The position numbers and the translations under genes were made by a program. From positions 18,382 to 82,381 of the forward strand of contig JAWXTY010000006.1 of the NCBI GenBank assembly GCA_044433115.1: 64,000 bases of DNA, written 5' to 3'. The notes beneath the pieces are model-generated. The model ran no database searches. It was not told the DNA's origin and was given only the letters and a program-made list of their open reading frames with translations. Shown in pieces: positions 44,148 to 52,929 of the stretch (position 1 is the first letter of the stretch; every line of letters starts with the position of its first letter). The DNA comes from CAKUIA01 sp044433115 (GTDB taxonomy: Bacteria > Verrucomicrobiota > Verrucomicrobiia > Opitutales > Intestinicryptomonadaceae).

Positions 44148-45194
44148 ATGTTTAAAAGACTTCTACTTTGCCTCGCCTTTGCAATTTGCTCGACTTTGTG
44201 GGGAGATAGTGTGGCTGTGCAGGGTGAGGATGCGTTTAGTGGCAAGTTAGTGCTTGAAAATGTGCATACAAAGAAAAATACTTTTCTTTTGGAATATCCT
44301 CGAAGGGCTCCAAATATGGGTAATTCTAAATATTACGAAAGTCTTTATTATTATATAATTAATGGGTGGACTCAAGTTGATAATATTGATTTATTAGATA
44401 GAAAGACTTCCATAGATGTTTTTATAGAAATTGAAGGTGGAGCACCTGTACCTCATAATATTGTTGAAATCGCAAAAAAATCTATTTCAGACAAAGCTAT
44501 AGTTTGTAATACTGTGGAGTTTTTTGAGTATGCTATGTTTCTTTCGCTTTATTACTTGGGCTTTCCTAAAGAAATAATGGGCAAATTTACAGTAAATCTA
44601 GGGTATAGTTCAAATAAGTTTGAAATATTTGACGCTGATGCTTTCCCTGAACGTGGAGATTTGAGAGATTTAGATAAGGCAATATATTATGCAGATAAAG
44701 CTGTTGAATTATTGAATAAACCTCTTTTAATGACAGACTATTCGCCTGTAGTTTATTACAGAAAGTCCCTGTTTTTTGAGGGTATTGGCAATAAAGAAGA
44801 GGTTGAAAAATATCATAAAGAATTAATAGATTTTTATAAAAGAGTTCCTGTCTATAAAACAGAAAGACGACGAATAGGTTCTTATTTGTCTTATATTATG
44901 CTTCATAAAAATATAAATAAAAAAGTTCTAAAAAGAGAATATCAATATAGTGGTGCTTATTTAAGGGCGTATGTTTATTATTATGGGCATAGAGATATTG
45001 AAAAAAACTTAGAAAAAGCGAAGTATTACGCTGAGTTAACTCCAATATCTTTTTGGAAGAATTTCTACTTTGGGTTTTGCGTGCCAAAAGATAAAGATTT
45101 CGCAAAGTTCCTCCTTCAAACAATAAATACTATAGACGCTCAAAAAATCCTAGCTGACATAGAAGCAGGCGTTTACGAGAAAAAGGCAAAGTAG
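44148..45194 (+). CDS. Secreted hypothetical protein with Sel1/TPR-like helices
   Basis: 348 residues with signal peptide (MFKRLLLCLAFAICSTLWG). The second half has helical repeat-like units (DLDKAIYYADKAVELL, NLEKAKYYAELTP) typical of Sel1/TPR-like folds; the first half is not recognised. Cysteine-poor, rich in Tyr/Lys. Convergent with the zincin-associated genes; its stop lies inside the terminator hairpin. Confidence 0.6.
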   Translation: MFKRLLLCLAFAICSTLWGDSVAVQGEDAFSGKLVLENVHTKKNTFLLEYPRRAPNMGNSKYYESLYYYIINGWTQVDNIDLLDRKTSIDVFIEIEGGAPVPHNIVEIAKKSISDKAIVCNTVEFFEYAMFLSLYYLGFPKEIMGKFTVNLGYSSNKFEIFDADAFPERGDLRDLDKAIYYADKAVELLNKPLLMTDYSPVVYYRKSLFFEGIGNKEEVEKYHKELIDFYKRVPVYKTERRRIGSYLSYIMLHKNINKKVLKREYQYSGAYLRAYVYYYGHRDIEKNLEKAKYYAELTPISFWKNFYFGFCVPKDKDFAKFLLQTINTIDAQKILADIEAGVYEKKAK

Positions 45195-45210
45195 ACTCCT
45201 CTACTTTGCC
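45185..45210. terminator. Bidirectional terminator overlapping a stop codon
   Basis: Stem GGCAAAGTAG / CTACTTTGCC with a 6-base loop, preceded by A-run and followed by TTT. The left arm contains the last codon and TAG stop of the 44148 gene. It also ends the minus-strand gene at 45226. Confidence 0.85.
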
Positions 45211-45225
45211 TTTAGAACATTAGTT

Positions 45226-45624
45226 TTATATATCGTCCAATCCACCATACTCTAATTCGGCTTTTACATCTGTGAAGATATATTCTCCTGTATAGATTTC
45301 AAGCACTTCATTTTCTACGTCGTCATTTTCGGTCTTATCATTTATAATTTTTCCTCCTCTAATTTCATTTCCTTCTTCGTCTTTTGCTCCATACTTAGCT
45401 CTATTCCCACTTTCAGCACCCCCCATAGATGAATGGTCTTCTATATAGTCTGTTATTTCTTGAGCTTTTCTGCCATATCCATAATTTTCTGTGCTTTGCC
45501 ATTTATCATTGCAATCTTCTATATCAAAAAGCTCTGTTGCATTTCCTTCGTTTTTGAAAAATTCTCGAGCTTCATCTTTTAAATCTTCAAAAGTTTCGGT
45601 ATCTAATATTGTATTCCTGTGCAT
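45226..45624 (-). CDS. Acidic hypothetical protein downstream of a zincin gene
   Basis: 132 residues, strongly acidic (for example DDVENEVLEIYTGE), no signal peptide, no family recognised. It starts inside the zincin gene, overlapping by 22 bases in the -1 frame. A heptamer A_AAT_TTC lies in the zincin frame just upstream; a -1 shift there would enter this frame without a stop. It may therefore be a coupled gene or the C-terminal part of a frameshift product. Confidence 0.5.
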   Translation of the reverse strand: MHRNTILDTETFEDLKDEAREFFKNEGNATELFDIEDCNDKWQSTENYGYGRKAQEITDYIEDHSSMGGAESGNRAKYGAKDEEGNEIRGGKIINDKTENDDVENEVLEIYTGEYIFTDVKAELEYGGLDDI

Positions 45625-46304
45625 AGCAATAAGAAATTTCTTAGGGCTTCTGCAGAGTTTATTGCTTTTGTTTCTCTATCTGAAGTTAAGCCTACAAGGT
45701 GGGCGACTTCGTGTATAAGAATACTGCCCTTATCCTCTAGGGGAGTTTCTTCTGTGTCGAAAAAAGGCTTATAGAATGTTATAATGTCAGGAGTAATATC
45801 TCTTGTGCTTGCAAAAACGCTATCTTGAGGATCTTGTTTTTTGTCCCTATATACATTATTATAAGGATAAGTTTTTATGCAAGAATTCAATTTTTCAAAG
45901 ACCTTTTTGCAGATATCTTGAAGTTTATATATGTATTCTTCTTTCCCATAGATTAAAAAAATTGCATTTTTTGCAATATCTGATTTTCGCCTCAACTCTT
46001 CAGATACTTTTTCTAAGTCTAAATAAGCCGACTTAAAAACCTTATCCAAGACTAAAACGTGGTCTAATTTTGTGTATTGAATAATTTCGTATTCAACTGA
46101 GTTAAAAGTAGATGTTTTTATTTTTCTAAAACTTTTCATCTCATCATCATACAAAAAACTAAATGAATCGTCAAAACACCATTTGAACTTGCGATGTGAG
46201 ATTTTTTTGGGGGAAATCGAAAGTGTTTGTAAGTATGTGTCTCTGAAAATCTCATTTTTGTGATGTGAGATGTTTTGTTTCTCAATAGATATAAGTGCTT
46301 TCAA
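45603..46304 (-). CDS. Zincin-like (M35-type HExxH) metallopeptidase-like protein, second locus
   Basis: 233 residues, no signal peptide. The C-terminal catalytic region reads GSILIHEVAHLVGLTSDRETKAINSAEALRNF: HExxH zinc ligands, a following Asp/Glu and the N-x-A-E segment expected in Asp-zincins. The homologue at 1833-2348 shares FFD...ILIHE(V/I)AHL...SAE. The N-terminal 150 residues are poorly conserved. Substrate unknown; small unsecreted zincins of this type occur in polymorphic toxin and self-processing systems, but nothing here proves that role. Confidence 0.62.
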   Translation of the reverse strand: MKALISIEKQNISHHKNEIFRDTYLQTLSISPKKISHRKFKWCFDDSFSFLYDDEMKSFRKIKTSTFNSVEYEIIQYTKLDHVLVLDKVFKSAYLDLEKVSEELRRKSDIAKNAIFLIYGKEEYIYKLQDICKKVFEKLNSCIKTYPYNNVYRDKKQDPQDSVFASTRDITPDIITFYKPFFDTEETPLEDKGSILIHEVAHLVGLTSDRETKAINSAEALRNFLLLCTGIQY

Positions 46305-46333
46305 GAAGCTGGAAGTGTACTGTATTATTTATA

Positions 46334-46374
46334 AAAAAATCCTGCTCTTGTGTTTTATAAGGGCAGGATTTTTT
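46334..46374. terminator. Bidirectional terminator hairpin
   Basis: A 12-bp perfect stem AAAAAATCCTGC / GCAGGATTTTTT around a 17-base loop, flanked by A and T tracts. It separates the zincin gene from the Fe-S gene cluster and would end the latter on the minus strand. Confidence 0.88.
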
Positions 46375-46406
46375 GTGTGTTTTTGTATTTAAATTTTTTT
46401 CTTTTT

Positions 46407-47159
46407 TTAAAAGAAAGAGAATGGGTCGTCATTTGTAGGGGCAGGGGCTTCTTCGTGTTTGATTTTGAATACACGCATATCTTCTGCAAAATCCTTTGAT
46501 TTGCTGTGTTTCTTTACCCCTTGTATCACTATTGCCTTGTGTGGCGTTACTGGACATACGCTTTCACAAGCCCCACAGCCTATACAAACCTCTTCGTGTA
46601 CGTGAGGTATATATAAACTCTTCTTTGGGTCGCCGTGTGGTATCATCTCTATTGCCTGCACAAGGCAATGTTCCCCGCAGGCTGCACAGTCTGTCTCGTC
46701 TGTCTTTACTACGCATAAATTAGGATTAAACTGAGCTGTCCCTATCTTTGTACTCTTCTTTGCAAGCACTGTTATATCTTTTATTGCTCCAACTGGGCAA
46801 GCTGTCGCACAAGCTACGCAATCGTCTAAGCAAAAACCACTGCTAAAATCCATATAAGGAACCATCATCTTACTCAAGCCCCATTCATTAAATGATGGCT
46901 TCAACACGTGAGCCTTACAAGCATTTACGCATATTTGGCAGGCTGTACAAGTACTTAAATAATGTTCTAAACTCTCTGAACCAGCAGGCGACGTAAATGC
47001 CTTATCCTCCCTATTGCCAGAGCATTTATAAGGCGATACATTGCCCCCTTGAACTTTATCTTGGGCGTGCAAATCTTTGCTCAATCCTGCTAAAATTGCT
47101 ACAGAAAAGCCACTTAATTCTTTGGCAAAAGTTCTTCTATTCTTTTTTGAATTATTCAT
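46407..47159 (-). CDS. Tat-exported multi-cluster ferredoxin-type protein (NapG-like)
   Basis: 250 residues from the ATG at 47159; a longer frame to 47222 exists, but MNNSKKNRRTFAKELSGFS is a proper Tat leader (RRTFAKEL). Four 4Fe-4S cysteine groups: CTACQICVNACKAH, CLDDCVACATACPVG, CAACGEHCLVQA and CIGCGACESVCPV. Predicted periplasmic electron carrier. It overlaps the NapH-like gene by 8 bases; with that gene and DUF362 it forms a redox module whose partner is unknown. Confidence 0.85.
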   Translation of the reverse strand: MNNSKKNRRTFAKELSGFSVAILAGLSKDLHAQDKVQGGNVSPYKCSGNREDKAFTSPAGSESLEHYLSTCTACQICVNACKAHVLKPSFNEWGLSKMMVPYMDFSSGFCLDDCVACATACPVGAIKDITVLAKKSTKIGTAQFNPNLCVVKTDETDCAACGEHCLVQAIEMIPHGDPKKSLYIPHVHEEVCIGCGACESVCPVTPHKAIVIQGVKKHSKSKDFAEDMRVFKIKHEEAPAPTNDDPFSFF

Positions 47160-48078
47160 TATCTTTGCCTTTCTTGTATCTATATTCAAATTTAATAGCA
47201 TTCTTGTGGCATTGCTTAGCACAATTAAAGCAAAGTACGCACTTCGAATTATCTATATGCTTATTCTTTGCATCTATACATTGAGCCTTACACCCACGTT
47301 CGCACATACCACAAAGCTTGCAAGCCTCTTTGTCTATACTTAGCTTAAATAAGGAAAACCTAGATAAAAGCCCCAAGAACGCTCCCACAGGGCATACTGT
47401 ATTACAATAAATTCTCCCCCTGACAGCAGACGCAATTGCTATAACTATCAATATTGCAAGAGCTATACTAAAGCTAACAATAGACACTCCAGAATATCCC
47501 AATGCAGGGTCTACTGAATATACTTCAAAAGAGTATAATGTAGTGCTAACGAAAGTAGTAATCTCTGAGTTTAAAGGGTGAAGTGTTGTAGCAAATATTT
47601 TGCCATACAAAGAATAAGGGTCTATAAATCCTAAGAGCGAGCCAAAGCCAAATGCTATAAATAAAATAGCTAACCCCAAGAAAATCCCCCTTGTGATTGT
47701 ATATGACTTTTCGTATTTTAAAAAGTAAAACTTCTTCTTTACGAATTTGCCCAACTTTGTATTATTCAAAAACTTAGACCTTGCAGGTATTGTAGCTATA
47801 TATCTAAATATATCCATCAATATCCCAAATGGGCAGATGAACGAACAGTACAATCTGCCTACAAGCAGAGCCAATATTGAAAAAACTATAAATGCTCCCC
47901 CCATAATTATAGATGAGTACGCAAGCATAGACATCAAACTTGGCATAAATTGTGTCTGCAACACTCCACTTGAGTAATAACTCTCAGGTAGATAGTTGTA
48001 GACATCGAAGAATTGCAAGCTGATTGTAATGAATACAATGCTTGCAACTAATACTCTAAGGAATTTTAGTTTTTTCAA
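47152..48078 (-). CDS. NapH/MauN-like membrane 4Fe-4S protein
   Basis: 308 residues, about five membrane helices. Paired CxxxCP motifs of the NapH type: RLYCSFICPFGILMD and RIYCNTVCPVGAFLGLL. The C-terminus carries two 4Fe-4S sets, CKLCGMCERGCKAQC and CVLCFNCAKQC. Predicted to pass electrons across the inner membrane to the NapG-like protein. The conserved cysteine groups are all intact. Confidence 0.88.
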   Translation of the reverse strand: MKKLKFLRVLVASIVFITISLQFFDVYNYLPESYYSSGVLQTQFMPSLMSMLAYSSIIMGGAFIVFSILALLVGRLYCSFICPFGILMDIFRYIATIPARSKFLNNTKLGKFVKKKFYFLKYEKSYTITRGIFLGLAILFIAFGFGSLLGFIDPYSLYGKIFATTLHPLNSEITTFVSTTLYSFEVYSVDPALGYSGVSIVSFSIALAILIVIAIASAVRGRIYCNTVCPVGAFLGLLSRFSLFKLSIDKEACKLCGMCERGCKAQCIDAKNKHIDNSKCVLCFNCAKQCHKNAIKFEYRYKKGKDNE

Positions 48079-48110
48079 GGTATGGAAATCTAAGTTAAAA
48101 GTTTAGCTAA

Positions 48111-49064
48111 TTAAGCTAGTGAAATTTTCTTTACATTTAGCTTGCTTAGGTCTGTTGTGCCAATTCCCAAGTCTTCGCCCTTCTTGATATAGCCAATTTC
48201 ACCCAAGCCATAAGGTATACCAATTTTGTGTTGATTTACAACAGAAGCAAATATACCAACTGCAGCAGTGTCTGTTGCAACAATGTCAGTAGAAATTACT
48301 TGGTACTTAACTACAGGTGCAGACTCTGCAGACCTACCTCTTGGACCAAATTCCAACATAACCCTATAAGCATCTAAGATATTCAAAGCAGGCTTTTGGA
48401 AAGTGCAGTAATCTGCTATACATTGAGGTAAATCGCTATTGTGCCAGTCTCGTCTGTTCCAAACTAGACCCATAAAGTTCTTCATCGCCCCAGTGATTTT
48501 TGTGCCAGAGTGTTGCTTTAATACTGGTATATTAATGAGTACATCAGGGTTAATTGCCATTTCGTGTACCATAGCTTTCTTTATAGCAACGCCATTAGGA
48601 ATTTCTTGTTCCTTAAATAAATTTTGAGAATTTGCAGCAATCATCTTGCCACCATTTGCTTCAACTTCTGCTTTAATACCACTAATAGTATAGCAACCAT
48701 TCCAGTCTTTACTACCACAAGTGTAGTCTAAGCACAATATTTCAGATGCTCCAGCTTGTTTACAATGTTTAACTACAGCACCAACTAATTGAGGGTTAGT
48801 AGTTGCACCAAATTCAGGAGTTCTGTTAAAAGAGGCGTTCATTTTAATAACTACCTTTTGCCCCTCTTTTACAAAGCGAGACATACCACCCATTTCAGCG
48901 ATACCCTTTTCAAACATATCTGCAGCTTCGCCTCCGTGAAGAGCAACTAAATCTACAGGCTTTGAGCTGTCAGCTTCTTTAGTGTCGGCGAATACGCCAG
49001 AGTTAAATGCAGGGATTGCAGCAGAAATTGCACCTGCTGTTTTAATAAATGTTCTTCTTTCCAT
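48111..49064 (-). CDS. Secreted DUF362-family protein
   Basis: 317 residues with a Tat-type leader (MERRTFIKTAGAISAAIPAF). DUF362 features: GQKVVIKMNASF, LCLDYTCGS, LINIPVLKQHSGTKITGAMKNFMGLVWNR, and NILDAYRVM. Family function is not established; it is often found beside ferredoxin proteins, as here (32 bases before the NapH-like gene). Usually the family carries or neighbours 4Fe-4S domains; this one has none itself. Confidence 0.85.
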   Translation of the reverse strand: MERRTFIKTAGAISAAIPAFNSGVFADTKEADSSKPVDLVALHGGEAADMFEKGIAEMGGMSRFVKEGQKVVIKMNASFNRTPEFGATTNPQLVGAVVKHCKQAGASEILCLDYTCGSKDWNGCYTISGIKAEVEANGGKMIAANSQNLFKEQEIPNGVAIKKAMVHEMAINPDVLINIPVLKQHSGTKITGAMKNFMGLVWNRRDWHNSDLPQCIADYCTFQKPALNILDAYRVMLEFGPRGRSAESAPVVKYQVISTDIVATDTAAVGIFASVVNQHKIGIPYGLGEIGYIKKGEDLGIGTTDLSKLNVKKISLA

Positions 49065-49127
49065 AATTCTTATATTATTTTATATTTTTACGACATTGTA
49101 AAGGTAAAAAGTCCTATATATTATAAG

Positions 49128-49299
49128 ACGACTTCTGAAAATTAGTTTTTCAAATAAACGATAGTTCTTTTTGTTTTGTTTTTATCCATTTTTCTCTGTT
49201 TTTTCGTTAAATAACGCCGTTATTCGCCTCAAAAACATAAAAAACTGTCCTAAAAACAAATTCAAAAATAATCAATCGCTAATTTTTAGAACTCGCCTT
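49128..49299 (+). repeat. Dispersed inverted-repeat element, copy 8
   Basis: About 172 bases, ACGACTTCTGAAAATTAG to CTAATTTTTAGAACTCGCCTT, with central hairpin AATAAC-GCC-GTTATT and the TTCAAATAAAC / TTCAAAAATAATCAA inner segments of the shorter subfamily. Lies 64 bases upstream of the DUF362 start, between it and the terminator of the pump operon. Confidence 0.9.
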
Positions 49300-49306
49300 A
49301 AGAACA

Positions 49307-49337
49307 AAAAAAAGAGGATAAAGTTTCCTCTTTTTTT
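49307..49337 (-). terminator. Terminator of the RND pump operon
   Basis: A 12-bp stem AAAAAAAGAGGA / TCCTCTTTTTTT with a 7-base loop, 11 bases past the minus-strand stop at 49348. Confidence 0.9.
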
Positions 49338-49347
49338 GATTTGAGTG

Positions 49348-49773
49348 CTATTCTAAAGGAACAAGACCTCGTATATATAAGGCAATGTCTTCTTTATTTT
49401 TAGTTAAGAGGAAGTTTGCCATTTTTTCTGTAGCTGAAATTTGAAATTTCCTTGAATACAAAAGAACTTTTGCTGGAGTATTATATAACTTATCCTCCTT
49501 TGCAATCTGCAAAATGATTTCTATTATAGAAGTTCTCATATCATCATACTTTGTAAATACCTTAGTAAAAAGAGACCTTAAGTTTTCTTCATAGATTGCA
49601 TTTTGCCCAAGCTTTCTTGCCAGACGCTTAGATATAGCTTCGAAAATATTCTCAGATTTAATCACAACATCTTCAACTAAATCTTCAATTAGGAGTTCTC
49701 TTTCAATAATTTCTTGAGCTTCTTTGTTTATTTTATCCCAAAGCTCTACTATATCTTTGCTAAGTTCTTGCAT
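49348..49773 (-). CDS. Isolated serine-acetyltransferase N-terminal domain (SATase_N)-like protein
   Basis: 141 residues. It aligns by eye with the helical N-terminal domain of CysE: ELWDKINKEAQEIIERE, ISKRLARKLG, YDDMRTSIIEIILQIAKED, YNTPAKVLLYSRKF, and ends at ALYIRGLV, where CysE would enter its left-handed beta-helix. The whole acetyltransferase domain is absent, and a good terminator follows the stop, so the short form is not an obvious recent frameshift. It lies 15 bases after the RND pump gene. Catalysis is not expected; oligomerisation with a real CysE is one possibility. Confidence 0.6.
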   Translation of the reverse strand: MQELSKDIVELWDKINKEAQEIIERELLIEDLVEDVVIKSENIFEAISKRLARKLGQNAIYEENLRSLFTKVFTKYDDMRTSIIEIILQIAKEDKLYNTPAKVLLYSRKFQISATEKMANFLLTKNKEDIALYIRGLVPLE

Positions 49774-49787
49774 AATTTTCTTTCTAT

Positions 49788-52700
49788 TTAGAGTGTGTCG
49801 TCCTCGATTTTCTTTACTGTATTTATTCCAAGGAACTTCATTATGTCTTCGATTATGATGTATAAACTTGGTACCATCAATAGAGTAATTGCAGTTGCAA
49901 ATAATATACCATAACCTAAGGAAATTGCCATTGGAATTAAAAATCTCGCTTGCCTTGATGTTTCAAATATCATAGGAGCTAGACCAAAGAATGTAGTTAG
50001 AGTTGTAAGTATAACTGGACGTATTCTTTGACTTGCTGCATATTTGATTGCGTGCCTAGCATCATCGCCAAGTTCACGTCGCCTATTGGCTAATTCAATT
50101 AGAACCAGTGAGTCGTTTACAACAACGCCAGCAAGGGCAATGATACCAAACATACTCATAAGCGATATAGAATAGCCCATCAACATATGTCCAAATATAG
50201 CACCAACTGCTCCAAAAGGTATTACAAACATAATAATCGCAGGTTGCAAGTAGCTCTTAAAAGGAATAGCAATAAGAGCATAAATTGCAAAGAATGCTAT
50301 CATAAATGTAGATTGCAATGCAGATAAACTTTCTTTCATATCTTCTTGTCTGCCTGAATATGAACAATTTAAACCTTGATATTTCTTTTCTAATTGAGGA
50401 ATAACTGTGGCATTTAAAGAAGCAATTACTTCGTTTGTTTGGCTTTGAGGAGTTACATTTGCTGTAACATTTATAATTCTTCTGCCATCTTTACGAGATA
50501 TATTCGTATAAGCTCTGCCACGTTCAACGTCTGCTATATCAGATAGGTAAACTTGGTTTCCTGTGCTAGAAATCACGATGAAATCGTTAATGGTAGTCTC
50601 ATTTTGACGTTCGTCTTCAGGTAGTCTAACCATAACTTTAACTTCAGCTCTGCCTCTTTGTTGACGTATAGCTTCTGCCCCATAAAAGGCTGCACGCATT
50701 TGGCTTGCTATATCACTCGCTGTAAAGCCAAGCAAACGCCCCTTATCGTTTATCTTATAATTCAATTGAGGTTTGCCATCTGCATAGCCATCGTTAATGT
50801 CGGAAGTATTTGGATATTGAGCTAAAGCTTCTGCCAATTCTTCGCCAGCTGCCTTTAATACATTAATGTCTTGGTGGCTAAGTTGAACTGTAATAGAACT
50901 ACCAGAACCAGGACCGTCTGAGTCAGACTCAAAAGTATAGCTTTCAGCCCCTATTATTAGACCTGTTCGCTCACGCCATAGATTTGTAAATTCATCTGTA
51001 GAAATAGGGCGTATCTTTGAGTCAGTCAAGTGAAATCTAACTTCAGTGTAGTGGCTACCTATAGTACCTCCACCTGCTGTTTCGCCTATCATACATCTAT
51101 TGCCTTCTACTAGTTGCTCACCTCCATTTTCAGCAGTAATTTCCAAACCTGCTTTAAGTAATTGCATAGTGTAAAGCTGAGTAGTTTCCTTAGATGTTCC
51201 AAAAGGTAAGTATACAACAGCTCTTGCAAAGTCTGCCTCTACCTTAGGGCTAAGCACCATTCCTATACGCCTACTTGCAGGCAATGATAAAGATACCAAC
51301 AACAAGGCTATACCTATTGCTATAACTATGTATCTAAAGCGAATGATTATCTTTTCGATAAATAATGTACAAGTGTTTTCTACTTTATTCTTAAACCAAA
51401 AACTAAATGCTTGTTGGTGGGAATGTACAAATTCGCCTACAAAATTTCTCTTTCCATCTTTAATTGCTGCCAAGTGAGCTGGTAAAATAAATAAACTTTC
51501 TATCAATGAAATCGAAAATGCTACTATAACTATAATCGGCACTTGGAAATATATCTTTCCCAATGTACCAGGTATGAAAAATAGTGGGCAAAACGCTACG
51601 ATATTTGTCAAAATAGAAAAGGTTACAGGAACTGCAACTTCCTTTGCACCCTCTATCGCAGATTTACCCCAAGACATTCCCTTTTCCCTCAGAGCATAGA
51701 CATTTTCACCAACGATAATCGCATCGTCGACAACTATACCCAGTGAGACAATGAAGGCAAATAGCGTCATCATATTTATAGATGCTCCAGTTATAGGCAT
51801 TAATAAAATTGTACCCATAAATGAAATTGGTATACCAAGAGCAACCCAAAATGCTAGTCTGTAATCTAAGAATAAAGCAAGCAACAGCACAACTAAGCAC
51901 CAACCCATAAAGCCATTTTTGAGCAATAGGGATATTCTATCTTTATATGTATCTGTCAAGCAGTGTGATACTGCAATTTCTATGCCAGCAGGTAGTCTGT
52001 CTTTTAAGTCGTCCATATAGGCAACAACAGCGTCTGCAACTTGTATAGGAGTTTGATTATCCATAGCAAAGGCACGTATAAATACAGACCTTTTGCCATT
52101 CCAAAGAGAAAGAGAGTCCTTGTCTTCAAAGCCATCTATAACAGTGCCAATTTCAGATAGAGTAATAGGCGTTCCTGTTCCTGTGTAGATGATAGGCAAG
52201 CTTTCAAATTCTCTACCATAGTCTCGCCTTTCGTCTACCTTTACCATTATTTCGCCACTTTTAGTCTTTAAAGACCCACCAGGCATTTCTAAGCTAGATT
52301 TGCCTATTCTGCTTGAAATTTCATTTAGAGTCAAGCCATAGCCACGTACGTTATACATAGGTACTTCTACAGAAATTTCTGGAGTTCTAGTTCCTGTTAT
52401 ATCTACGCTTGTTACGTCTTTTAGTTGCAACATTTCGTCTCTAACAGTGTCTGCAAGATCGTACATTTCGGACTCAGTTATATCCCCATAGAGACAAAAT
52501 TCTATAACTTGAACCTTACGTGATACTATGGATATAGTTGGATATTCAGCGTCTTCTGGGAAAGATGATATACCATCTACTGCATTTTTAATGTCATTTG
52601 CCAGTTGCTGAATATCGCCACCTTCAATCATTTCGATTGCAACGGTACCAACGCCTTCCTTTGCAGTAGAAAGCACTTCCTTTACGTTATCTAAGCCTTG

Positions 52701-52928
52701 AACTACGTCTTCTACAGCAATGATTATGCCATTTTCAACTTCTTCAGGCGATGCACTTGGATACGCTACAGAAACTGTAATTACGTCCAAGCTAAAGTCG
52801 GGAAATATCTCTTGCTTAACCTTTGTTAAAGCAAAGAACCCACCGACTACAAATATCAACATTAGCAAATTGGCGGCAACACTATTCTTTACCATCCATG
52901 CTATTTTGGAATTTTCTTGCCTGTTCAT
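49788..52928 (-). CDS. RND multidrug/metabolite efflux pump inner-membrane protein (AcrB family)
   Basis: 1046 residues, full length, twelve helices with two large periplasmic loops. Motifs: SVAYPSASPEEVENGI, the proton-relay Asp pair in LGIVVDDAIIVGENVYAL, and the repeated second half (GIIALAGVVVNDSLVLIELAN, TTLTTFFGLAPMIFETS). Uses proton entry to drive export. Starts 1 base after the membrane-fusion gene stop (TAATATG). Confidence 0.95.
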   Translation of the reverse strand: MNRQENSKIAWMVKNSVAANLLMLIFVVGGFFALTKVKQEIFPDFSLDVITVSVAYPSASPEEVENGIIIAVEDVVQGLDNVKEVLSTAKEGVGTVAIEMIEGGDIQQLANDIKNAVDGISSFPEDAEYPTISIVSRKVQVIEFCLYGDITESEMYDLADTVRDEMLQLKDVTSVDITGTRTPEISVEVPMYNVRGYGLTLNEISSRIGKSSLEMPGGSLKTKSGEIMVKVDERRDYGREFESLPIIYTGTGTPITLSEIGTVIDGFEDKDSLSLWNGKRSVFIRAFAMDNQTPIQVADAVVAYMDDLKDRLPAGIEIAVSHCLTDTYKDRISLLLKNGFMGWCLVVLLLALFLDYRLAFWVALGIPISFMGTILLMPITGASINMMTLFAFIVSLGIVVDDAIIVGENVYALREKGMSWGKSAIEGAKEVAVPVTFSILTNIVAFCPLFFIPGTLGKIYFQVPIIVIVAFSISLIESLFILPAHLAAIKDGKRNFVGEFVHSHQQAFSFWFKNKVENTCTLFIEKIIIRFRYIVIAIGIALLLVSLSLPASRRIGMVLSPKVEADFARAVVYLPFGTSKETTQLYTMQLLKAGLEITAENGGEQLVEGNRCMIGETAGGGTIGSHYTEVRFHLTDSKIRPISTDEFTNLWRERTGLIIGAESYTFESDSDGPGSGSSITVQLSHQDINVLKAAGEELAEALAQYPNTSDINDGYADGKPQLNYKINDKGRLLGFTASDIASQMRAAFYGAEAIRQQRGRAEVKVMVRLPEDERQNETTINDFIVISSTGNQVYLSDIADVERGRAYTNISRKDGRRIINVTANVTPQSQTNEVIASLNATVIPQLEKKYQGLNCSYSGRQEDMKESLSALQSTFMIAFFAIYALIAIPFKSYLQPAIIMFVIPFGAVGAIFGHMLMGYSISLMSMFGIIALAGVVVNDSLVLIELANRRRELGDDARHAIKYAASQRIRPVILTTLTTFFGLAPMIFETSRQARFLIPMAISLGYGILFATAITLLMVPSLYIIIEDIMKFLGINTVKKIEDDTL

Positions 52929-52929
52929 A

